Shown here piece by piece: positions 57,481-64,000 of a stretch of 64,000 nucleotides of DNA. Position 1 is the stretch's first letter. Every line of letters starts with the position of its first letter. Made by a program: the position numbers and the translations under genes. The stretch is from assembly GCF_021568315.1 (NCBI RefSeq), contig NZ_JAKGSI010000004.1, positions 62,001 through 126,000 on the forward strand. Direction: 5' to 3'. The stretch is from Corynebacterium uropygiale (GTDB lineage: Bacteria; Actinomycetota; Actinomycetes; Mycobacteriales; Mycobacteriaceae). Below the pieces are notes generated by a model that was given only the letters and a program-made list of their open reading frames with translations, made no database searches and was not told where the DNA came from.

Positions 57481-59836
57481 GCGCCGCCCGCCCGGCGAGC
57501 ACCTGCCCCAGGCTCAGCCCGCCATCGTTGGGCGGCACCACGCGGTGGGTGAGAAGCTCGATCCCGTGGCGGCCCAGGACCTCCCCCAACAGCCCGATGA
57601 ACAGCACATTCACCGCGCAGCCGCCGCTCACCCCCACCACACGGAGCCCGGCGCGCCGGGCTGCCTCCTCCAGCTCCCGGGCGCAGTGCGCGGCGATCCC
57701 GTGGAGGAACGTCCACGCCCGCTCTGGCGCCGGGGTGCTGGGGGGCTGCTCGTGGAGAAGCTCGCGGAGGGCGTCGGGGATGGAGCGGGCGCGGCTCGGG
57801 CGGCGTTCGCGCGCGGCCGCCGCCTGGGCTTCGAGGAGCATGGGCGCCTGTCCTTCGAAGGTTTGCTCGTCGACGAGGCCCAGTGCCACGGCCGCGGCGT
57901 CGAGAACCCTGCCCAGGGAGGTGCAGGCCACGGCCCCCGGCGGCCAGCGCTGCCCCACTCGGGGTGGGGCGTCGAGCTGCGCGCGGAGGAGTTCGGCTTC
58001 GGGGCGGCGGAGGACGTCGAGCGGGGGCGGCTCGATCCCCCACGCACGGCACTGCGCGAGCAGGAGTCGCCAGGGTTGGCGGATCGCGCGATCCCCGCCG
58101 AGCAGCGGAAACTCCGGGATGAGGGGCTGGCGCTCGCAGCCGCGCCGGGAGGGTTCGACGCGGAGAAGCTCGGCGCCCCAGATCGCGCCGTCGGTACCAT
58201 AGCCGGTCCCGTCGAGGACGGCCACCACCGCGGGCTCCTCCCCACGCCCGTGCTCGGCGAGGAGGCTGAGCGCGTGGGCGAGGTGATGCTGGACGCGCAG
58301 GAGGGGGACGTCGTGTTCGGCGCAGTAGCGCTCCGCCCAGGTGGTGGTGGCGTAGCCGGGGTGGAGGTCACAGACGAGGAGCTCGGGGCGTTCGCCGCGC
58401 AGCTGCTCGTAGACGCGCACGGAGCGCTCGAAGGACTCCTGCGTCCGCAGCGAGCCCATGTCCCCATGATGGGAGGAGAGGTGTGCAAGATCATCGATGG
58501 CCAGCGCACACGTGTTCTTCAGCTCCCCGCCCACGCCGAGCACCACCGGCCCGCTGTCCCAGGGCTCCGGCAGGGGGACGGGCAGCGGGGCATAGCCGCG
58601 GGCTCGACGGACGGGAATCGGCTGCCCACCCGGCCCGCCGGCGCGGAGCACCGAGTCCTCCACGGGCAGGTGGATGCCGCGGTCGTGGAGGAGGAAGCCA
58701 TCGCAGAAGGGGCGCAGGCTCGTGCGCGCGCGCTGCTCATCGAACTCGATGGGCTCCCCGCCCGGGTTGCCGGAGGTGACGACGAGCGGCCGGTCAAGCG
58801 GCGGGTCCAGGAGAAGATGGTGGATGGGGGTGTAAGGCAGCATGATGCCCCACTCGCGCAGGCCCGGGGCGATCTGCGCGGCGGCCTGGGCCTTCCCCGT
58901 CGTGGCGCCGGCGATTCGCTCCAGGACCTCCGGGCGCAGCGGGGCGAGGAGGATGGGGTGCGCCGGGGAGATGAGCAGCTGCGCGTCGGCCTCGCTGAGC
59001 TGGGTCAGGGCGCGGGCACCCTCGACGTCCGGGACCATGAGCGCGAGGGGCTTATCGGGCCGGCGCTTGAGGCGGCGCAGGCGCGCGATGGCCTCGGGGC
59101 GGGCGGCATCGCAGAGGAGGTGGAAGCCGCCCAGCCCTTTGAGAGCCAGGATGCCGCCGTCCTCGAGGAGCCGGCGGGCCGCGGCGAGGGCCGGCTCGGT
59201 GCCTTCGATGACGCCGCCGGGCTCCCCCGGCTCCCCGCCCGGCTCCCCCGGCGCCTCAAACCACAGCCGCGGCCCGCAGTCCGGGCAGCTGATCGGCTGG
59301 GCGTGATAGCGGCGGTCCTCCGGGTCGGTGTATTCGCGCTGGCAGGAGGGGCAGAGCGGGAAGACGCGGAGGGTGGTGTTCGGCCGGTCATAGGGCAGCG
59401 CCTCAATGATGGATAGCCGCGGGCCGCAGTGCGTGCACGTGGTGAAGGGGTAGCGGTAGCGCCGGTTGGTGGGGTCGCGCATCTCGGCGAGGCACTCCGG
59501 GCACGTGGCCACGTCCGGGGGAATCAGGGTGCGCTGGCCCGGCGCGTGCGCGGAGGCCAGGATGCGGAAGCCCTCCGGGGCGGGGCCGGGCGGGGGCGCG
59601 ATGGGGTGCTCGTCGGCGGACAGGACGTGAGCTAATGGGGGGAGCTCGCCGAGGAGGTCGCGGCGGAAGGCGTCGAGCTGCGCGGGCGTGCCCCAGGCGA
59701 GGATCTGCACCCCGGTGTCGTCGTTGAGGCAGGTGCCGCGGATCCCGTGGCGACGGGCGATGCGCGCGACGTGCGGCCGAAAGCCCACCCCCTGGACCAC
59801 CCCGCGCAGCCGCAGCTCACGCACTTCCCGACACAT
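57473..59836 (-). CDS. hypF: Carbamoyltransferase HypF
   Basis: This 787-residue enzyme loads carbamoyl phosphate onto HypE. It shows the N-terminal acylphosphatase domain (RGVVQGVGFRPHVARIARRH), two zinc fingers (CPECLAEM...CTHCGPR and CPSCQREY...CPDCGPR), the YrdC-like domain (ALKGLGGFHLLCDA) and the Kae1-like C-terminal domain (LVCDLHPGYATT, VQHHLAHALSLLAEH, VSGGCAVN). ATG 59836 was chosen because MCREVRELRLRG begins the domain; the frame extends 9 codons further. It is divergent from hypA with 28 bp between the starts. Confidence 0.96.
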   Translation of the reverse strand: MCREVRELRLRGVVQGVGFRPHVARIARRHGIRGTCLNDDTGVQILAWGTPAQLDAFRRDLLGELPPLAHVLSADEHPIAPPPGPAPEGFRILASAHAPGQRTLIPPDVATCPECLAEMRDPTNRRYRYPFTTCTHCGPRLSIIEALPYDRPNTTLRVFPLCPSCQREYTDPEDRRYHAQPISCPDCGPRLWFEAPGEPGGEPGEPGGVIEGTEPALAAARRLLEDGGILALKGLGGFHLLCDAARPEAIARLRRLKRRPDKPLALMVPDVEGARALTQLSEADAQLLISPAHPILLAPLRPEVLERIAGATTGKAQAAAQIAPGLREWGIMLPYTPIHHLLLDPPLDRPLVVTSGNPGGEPIEFDEQRARTSLRPFCDGFLLHDRGIHLPVEDSVLRAGGPGGQPIPVRRARGYAPLPVPLPEPWDSGPVVLGVGGELKNTCALAIDDLAHLSSHHGDMGSLRTQESFERSVRVYEQLRGERPELLVCDLHPGYATTTWAERYCAEHDVPLLRVQHHLAHALSLLAEHGRGEEPAVVAVLDGTGYGTDGAIWGAELLRVEPSRRGCERQPLIPEFPLLGGDRAIRQPWRLLLAQCRAWGIEPPPLDVLRRPEAELLRAQLDAPPRVGQRWPPGAVACTSLGRVLDAAAVALGLVDEQTFEGQAPMLLEAQAAAARERRPSRARSIPDALRELLHEQPPSTPAPERAWTFLHGIAAHCARELEEAARRAGLRVVGVSGGCAVNVLFIGLLGEVLGRHGIELLTHRVVPPNDGGLSLGQVLAGRAALR

Positions 59837-59843
59837 GCCCCCG

Positions 59844-59857
59844 ATGATAGTTAGGCT
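59844..59857. promoter_or_regulatory. Back-to-back -10 elements of hypF and hypA
   Basis: TATCAT on the minus strand (59844-59849) lies 7 nt before the hypF ATG. TAGGCT on the plus strand (59852-59857) lies 7 nt before the hypA GTG. Both transcripts would be leaderless and their -10 elements are only 2 bp apart, so polymerase can occupy one direction at a time. Confidence 0.5.
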
Positions 59858-59864
59858 CGACACC

Positions 59865-60248
59865 GTGCATGAAGTGGCGCTCTCCGAGCAGGTGGCGGCG
59901 GTGGCCCGGCGGGCGGCCGGGGGCCGTCGGGTTCACAGCGTGCGGCTGCGGATCGGGGCGCTGCGGCAGGTAGTGCCGGAGCCCCTCGCCTATGCGTGGG
60001 AGTTCACCACCGCGGGCACGAGCCTCGATGGCGCCACCCTCGATGTGGAGTGGGTGCCCGGGCGGCTGCGCTGCCCCGCCGGGCATGAGTCCCTCATGCA
60101 GGGGGAGTTCGACGTCCACTGCCCCCGGTGTGGGGAGGTCGCTCGTATCATCGGCGGCGAAGAGTTCACCGTGGTGGATCTCTCCGTATCAGACAGCTCG
60201 GGCAGCCCCGACAGCACAGGCAGACCGGCCCCCGAGGAAGACGCATAG
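59865..60248 (+). CDS. hypA: Hydrogenase nickel chaperone HypA
   Basis: This 127-residue protein begins (GTG) MHEVALSEQ; the N-terminal His2 and Glu3 bind nickel. The zinc domain has CPRC as its second half, but the first half reads RCPAGHE, with only one Cys and a His instead of a CxxC pair, so the zinc site may use C-x3-H. A Ser/Pro-rich tail of about 25 residues follows the domain. It lies 14 bp before hypB. Confidence 0.92.
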   Translation: MHEVALSEQVAAVARRAAGGRRVHSVRLRIGALRQVVPEPLAYAWEFTTAGTSLDGATLDVEWVPGRLRCPAGHESLMQGEFDVHCPRCGEVARIIGGEEFTVVDLSVSDSSGSPDSTGRPAPEEDA

Positions 60249-60262
60249 GAAAGGCAGGCGCC

Positions 60263-61057
60263 ATGGGACGCTTCCATCGGCACGACGACGGCACAGTGCA
60301 CGAGCACCATCACCACGATCACGAGCACCATCACCACCCCGAGCACGATCACGGGGACCACTCGGGCTATGAGACCGGCCGCGAACGCATCAGCGTGCTG
60401 GAGGACATCTTCCACGAAAATGACCACCGCGCCGCCGAAAACCGCGCGGCCTTCGACGCCCACGGGATTCACTGCGTCAACCTCATGAGCTCCCCGGGCG
60501 CGGGGAAGACGGAGCTCCTCGCGCGCACGCTCGACGCCCTGCGAGGGCGGGTGCGCGTCGGCGTCGTCGAGGGTGATATTGAAACCTCCATGGACGCGGA
60601 CCGCCTGGCCGGCCTGGGCGCCCAGATTTCGCTGCTCAACACGGGGAATGGCTTTGGCGGGGAGTGCCACCTCGACGCCCCGATGGTGCACCGCGCGCTC
60701 GAGGGGCTTGACCTGGACACGCTGGACCTCGTGCTCATCGAGAATGTCGGGAACCTCGTGTGCCCGGCGGAGTTTGAGGTCGGCGAGCACCGCAAGGCCA
60801 TGGTCTACTCCCTCACCGAGGGCGAGGACAAGCCGCTCAAGTACCCGGTGATGTTCCGCTCGGTGGGGGCCGTCGTCATCAACAAGATGGACCTGCTGCC
60901 CTACGTCGGCGCGGACCTCGAGCTCTTCACCGCGAACCTCCGCAAGGTGAACCCCGAGTGCGCGATCATTCCGCTCTCCGCGAAGACCGGCGAGGGGCTC
61001 GACGCCTGGCTCTCCTGGCTCACCGGCCCGCTGGAGGTGACCCAGGCCGCTCAGTGA
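60263..61057 (+). CDS. hypB: Hydrogenase nickel-incorporation GTPase HypB
   Basis: This 264-residue GTPase has an N-terminal His-rich stretch (residues 5-32, about 14 His) that can store nickel or zinc. Then come the P-loop SSPGAGKTELLA, the shared metal site GGECHLDAPMV, and NKMD for guanine recognition. It delivers nickel to the large subunit with HypA. It is the second gene after hypA on this strand. Confidence 0.96.
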   Translation: MGRFHRHDDGTVHEHHHHDHEHHHHPEHDHGDHSGYETGRERISVLEDIFHENDHRAAENRAAFDAHGIHCVNLMSSPGAGKTELLARTLDALRGRVRVGVVEGDIETSMDADRLAGLGAQISLLNTGNGFGGECHLDAPMVHRALEGLDLDTLDLVLIENVGNLVCPAEFEVGEHRKAMVYSLTEGEDKPLKYPVMFRSVGAVVINKMDLLPYVGADLELFTANLRKVNPECAIIPLSAKTGEGLDAWLSWLTGPLEVTQAAQ

Positions 61058-61129
61058 AGCCTCGCCTCCCCTTCCCGAATATGGGGATAACCAGGAGTTT
61101 TATCGGGATTTAAGAAACTCTCAGGCTGT

Positions 61130-61135
61130 TAGGCT
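61130..61135 (+). promoter_or_regulatory. -10 hexamer TAGGCT upstream of the hydrogenase structural genes
   Basis: TAGGCT lies 39 nt before the small-subunit ATG, giving a leader of about 32 nt with an AGAGGG ribosome binding site. It is flanked by CTCAG and CTGAG arms that could form an operator (61119-61138). Confidence 0.45.
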
Positions 61136-61174
61136 GAGCGGTGTATCACCCATCTGTCAGAGGGATGCCGAGCT

Positions 61175-62383
61175 ATGAGCCTGGGAGAATATTGGAGGTC
61201 CGGGAACCTCCGGGATAACCTCATTGCCCGCGGAGTTTCCCGCCGCGATTTTATGAAAATGTGCGGGGCGTTGGCCTCGGTCTATGCGGTGGGATCGCCC
61301 GCGCTCGCGGGGGGCTTTGAGGCCCAAGCCGAGGAGATCGAGCAGAAGCTCGGGGACGTCAGGAAGCCGAACGTCGTGTGGCTGCAGCTCCAGGAATGCA
61401 CGGGCTGCATGGAGTCGGTGCTTCGCTCGGGGGGAACGACCATCGAGGAGCTCGTCCTCAACCTGCTGAGCGTGAACTACAACGAGCTCGTCATGGCGGC
61501 CGCCGGGCACGCGGCAGATCACGCGATGGAGGAGATCAACGCCGCCGAGCATATCCTCGTCGTCAATGGCTCGGTGCCCGTGAAGGAGAACGGGATTTAC
61601 TGCATGATCGGCGGAAAGACGGCGGAGCAGGTGCTCCGGGAGGCCGCCGAGCACGCGAGCGTCATCCTCGCGGTGGGGGCGTGCGCCGTGTACGGCTCGG
61701 TGCAGGCCGCGAAGCCCAATCCCACCGGGGCCGTGGGCGTGGATGAGATCATCACCGACAAGCCGGTCATCAATGTCTCGGGGTGCCCGCCCATCGGGGA
61801 TGTCATCACCGCCACCATCACCTACCTCCTCACCCACGGCAAGCCGCCGGAGGTGGACGCCGAGGGCCGCCCGCTCTTCGCCTACGACCAGCGCATTCAC
61901 GATTCCTGCCCGCGCCGCGCCCACTTCGACGCCGGCCAGTTCGTCCGCTCCTTCGACGACGAGGGCGCCCGCAATGGCTGGTGCCTCTACAAGGTGGGCT
62001 GCAAGGGGCCCTCGACGTTCAGCCCCTGCCCCATCATCCAGTGGAACCTGCGCAGCGGCTGGCCGATCGGGCAGGGCCACCCGTGCATCGGCTGCACGGA
62101 GAAGGACTTCTTCGATCGCTTCACCCCCTTCTACGATGTGCTCCCGCACGTCCGAGGTATCGGCATTGAGTCCACCGCGGAGAAGGTGGGCTGGGGGCTG
62201 CTCGGCACGGCAGCGGCCGGCGTCACCGCGCACGGTGTGGTGACGCTCGGGCGCACGATCCCGGTGCGCGGCCGCAGACACGAGGATGAATCGGGGGCGC
62301 TGCTCGCCGCCTTCGGCGATGAGGTACCGACGGCCCAGGAGAACGGGGAGCAGCACCCCGCCCCGCGGAAGGAAGAGGACTGA
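61175..62383 (+). CDS. Group 1-type [NiFe] uptake hydrogenase small subunit, Tat exported
   Basis: This 402-residue subunit has a Tat signal with SRRDFMK (twin Arg at residues 22-23). It carries the proximal cluster Cys in ECTGCMES, GACAVYG and SGCPP, the distal cluster His/Cys in HDSCPRR and GWCLYKVGC, and the medial cluster in TFSPCPIIQWN and GHPCIGC. The two extra Cys that mark oxygen-tolerant hydrogenases are absent (CTGC rather than CTCC; GACAVYGS). A C-terminal helix (GWGLLGTAAAGVTAHGVVTLG) should anchor it outside the membrane, followed by a charged tail of about 50 residues. Confidence 0.95.
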   Translation: MSLGEYWRSGNLRDNLIARGVSRRDFMKMCGALASVYAVGSPALAGGFEAQAEEIEQKLGDVRKPNVVWLQLQECTGCMESVLRSGGTTIEELVLNLLSVNYNELVMAAAGHAADHAMEEINAAEHILVVNGSVPVKENGIYCMIGGKTAEQVLREAAEHASVILAVGACAVYGSVQAAKPNPTGAVGVDEIITDKPVINVSGCPPIGDVITATITYLLTHGKPPEVDAEGRPLFAYDQRIHDSCPRRAHFDAGQFVRSFDDEGARNGWCLYKVGCKGPSTFSPCPIIQWNLRSGWPIGQGHPCIGCTEKDFFDRFTPFYDVLPHVRGIGIESTAEKVGWGLLGTAAAGVTAHGVVTLGRTIPVRGRRHEDESGALLAAFGDEVPTAQENGEQHPAPRKEED

Positions 62384-62385
62384 TC

Positions 62386-64000
62386 ATGGCTGAGCGTCTT
62401 GTCGTCGACCCCATCACCCGCATCGAGGGCCACCTGCGCATCGAGGTGGAGCACGAGAACGGAACCATCACGGACGCCTGGTCCGAGACCACCCAGTACC
62501 GCGGGATTGAGACCATCGTGGAGGGCCGCGACCCGCGCGATGTGTGGGCCTTCGTGGGCCGGATCTGCGGCGTGTGCACCGGCACGCACTCGGTGGCCAG
62601 CGTCACCGCGGTGGAGGATGCCATCGGCTCGGAGCCGCCGCGGCAGGCGCGGCTCATCCGGGACATCGTCAACGCCGCGCAGGAGAGCCACGACCACGTC
62701 GTGCACTTCTACCACCTCCACGCCCTCGACTGGGTCAATGTGGTCTCCGCGGCGAAGGCGGACCCACAGAAGGCCGTCGAGTTCGCCCATTCGATCGGCT
62801 CGAAGTGGAAGGGCAATAGCGTCGAGCGCTTCACGGAGGTGAAGAAGACGGTCGAGGGGCTCCTTGACTCGGGGCAGCTGTCCATCTTCACGGGCGGCTA
62901 CTGGGATCACCCGGATTATCGGCTTCCCCCGGAGGCCAACCTCATGGCAGTGTCCCACTACTTGGACGCCCTCCAATTCCAGCGCAGCATCATCCGCATT
63001 GTCACGGTGTTCGGCGGGAAGAATCCGCACCCGAATTACCTTGTGGGCGGGATGGCCTGCTCCATCGACCCCGATAAGTCGGAGACGTTTAACCAGGTCA
63101 ACCTCGATAACATCCAGGCCTGGGCGAAGGAAATCCGCGAGTTCATCGAGGGCTGCTACCTCCCCGACGCCCTCGCCATCATGGGGGTCTACAAGGATTA
63201 CTTCGATATCGGCCGCTCCTCGGACACCTTCCTCGCCGTCGGCATGGCCGGCGCTACCTACGCGGGCAGCCCGTCTGGCCAGCCCGTCTCCCGCGTCCAC
63301 CCGGAGGTCCGCCCCGGGGTCATTCTCGACGGCGACTACTCCGCCCTCCACGAGGTGGATGCCGAGAAGATCCGCGAGTACATCTCCTCCGCGTGGTTCA
63401 GCTATGGCGAGGGCAAGGACTCCGAGGGCCTGCACCCCTCCGTCGGGGAGACCACCCCCACCTACACCGGCCCGCAGCCGCCCTACACCTGGCTCGGCGA
63501 CGCGAAGGACGGCCGCTACACCTGGTCCAAGGCCCCGCGCTACGACGGGCGGGCCACGCAGGTGGGGCCGCTCGCGCGGGTGCTCGTCGCGTATCTCCAG
63601 AAGGAGAAGACGACGAAGAAGCTCGTCGATAAGGCGCTGGCCTCGTTGAAGATTTCCGTCCCCCAGCTCAACTCGACGGGCGGGCGCACCCTCGCCCGCG
63701 CGGTGGAGGCCGTCACGACGGCGGAGGCCCTCTGCGATCACCTCCTCCCCGAGTTCATCGAGAACCTCGCCCAGGGGGACATCGACGTCTTTGACCCCAA
63801 CCGCTGGGAGCCGGACTCCTGGCCCGAGGACTGCGAGGGCTTCTCCATGATCGAGGTGGCCCGCGGCTGCCTCAGCCACTGGATCCACATCACCGACGGC
63901 GCGGTCTCCAACTACCAGGCAGTGGTGCCCACCACCTGGCTGGCCGGCGGCCGGGACCCCCAGGGCCAGCGCGGCCCCTATGAGGAGGCGCTGCGCCAGC
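62386..64000 (+). CDS. [NiFe] hydrogenase large subunit, 3' truncated by window edge
   Basis: The first 538 codons are present. ERLVVDPITRIEGHLRIEVE is the conserved start, and GRICGVCTGTHSVASVTAVEDA (L1) supplies two of the four Cys that hold the NiFe centre. The second pair (DPCxxC) and the C-terminal peptide removed by the maturation protease lie beyond the window. It starts 2 bp after the small-subunit stop with an AGGAAGAGG site. hypC, hypD, the cytochrome b subunit and the protease are not seen in the window and may follow. Confidence 0.96.
   Translation, partial: MAERLVVDPITRIEGHLRIEVEHENGTITDAWSETTQYRGIETIVEGRDPRDVWAFVGRICGVCTGTHSVASVTAVEDAIGSEPPRQARLIRDIVNAAQESHDHVVHFYHLHALDWVNVVSAAKADPQKAVEFAHSIGSKWKGNSVERFTEVKKTVEGLLDSGQLSIFTGGYWDHPDYRLPPEANLMAVSHYLDALQFQRSIIRIVTVFGGKNPHPNYLVGGMACSIDPDKSETFNQVNLDNIQAWAKEIREFIEGCYLPDALAIMGVYKDYFDIGRSSDTFLAVGMAGATYAGSPSGQPVSRVHPEVRPGVILDGDYSALHEVDAEKIREYISSAWFSYGEGKDSEGLHPSVGETTPTYTGPQPPYTWLGDAKDGRYTWSKAPRYDGRATQVGPLARVLVAYLQKEKTTKKLVDKALASLKISVPQLNSTGGRTLARAVEAVTTAEALCDHLLPEFIENLAQGDIDVFDPNRWEPDSWPEDCEGFSMIEVARGCLSHWIHITDGAVSNYQAVVPTTWLAGGRDPQGQRGPYEEALRQ

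Overview
This is a high-GC actinobacterial chromosome segment, most likely from a Corynebacterium. The order purL-purQ-purS, purC, purB, purD, a HIT protein, phoS-phoR, pqo, an MFS/TetR pair, thrE, otsA-otsB, a LacI regulator, a Zn ABC importer, cysS, ispF-ispD-carD, radA, mutY and clpC matches what I remember of Corynebacterium glutamicum. TANNNT-type -10 hexamers sitting 6-8 nt before start codons (leaderless transcripts) and a Zur-like box also fit. The species cannot be named from the sequence alone. No IS element, CRISPR array, prophage or rRNA is visible. No stretch over 300 bases lacks a gene.

Layout. 1-9486: purine synthesis (purL fragment, purQ, purS, purC, purB, purD), with a three-part membrane multicopper oxidase, a phosphoribosyltransferase and a HIT protein. 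9483-17709: phoS-phoR-type two-component system, pyruvate:quinone oxidoreductase, an MFS pump with its TetR repressor and a 30-bp palindromic operator, then an ABC exporter operon ending in a small XRE regulator. 17847-22288: methyltransferase, two less GC-rich membrane-protein genes, tRNA-Thr(TGT) and the threonine exporter thrE. 22327-25446: a Lys-rich KKST-repeat protein followed by otsA, a lipoprotein and otsB (trehalose). 25390-29299: LacI regulator and a Zur-type Zn import operon (znuA, znuC, znuB). 29482-33079: M20 amidohydrolase, MHS-family MFS transporter and an alpha/beta hydrolase. 33126-38604 (minus): a BglG/LicT antiterminator with a recognisable RAT RNA site, then NagE-type EIICB, EIIA, cysS and rlmB in one tight run. 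38666-46365: ispF, ispD (apparently with a CTG start), carD, lipoprotein, radA, anchored protein, carbonic anhydrase, mutY and a second ThrE-family protein. 46552-50940: DUF4236-like mini protein, two tandem paralogous membrane proteins behind an 11-bp C/G homopolymer, and clpC. 51152-55182: small unknown protein, a flavoprotein with a Cys-rich tail coupled to an ACR3/bile-acid-type transporter, and a DHA2 drug exporter. 55320-64000: [NiFe] hydrogenase locus with a PanC-like pseudoenzyme, hypE, hypF, hypA, hypB, the Tat-exported small subunit and the first 538 codons of the large subunit, which runs off the window.

The points most worth follow-up are the RAT/antiterminator unit that may reach into cysS and rlmB, the flavoprotein-Cys tail-transporter pair, the [NiFe] hydrogenase locus with its PanC-like neighbour and shared promoter elements, the probable CTG start of ispD, the KKST-repeat protein, and the homopolymer upstream of the tandem paralogs.
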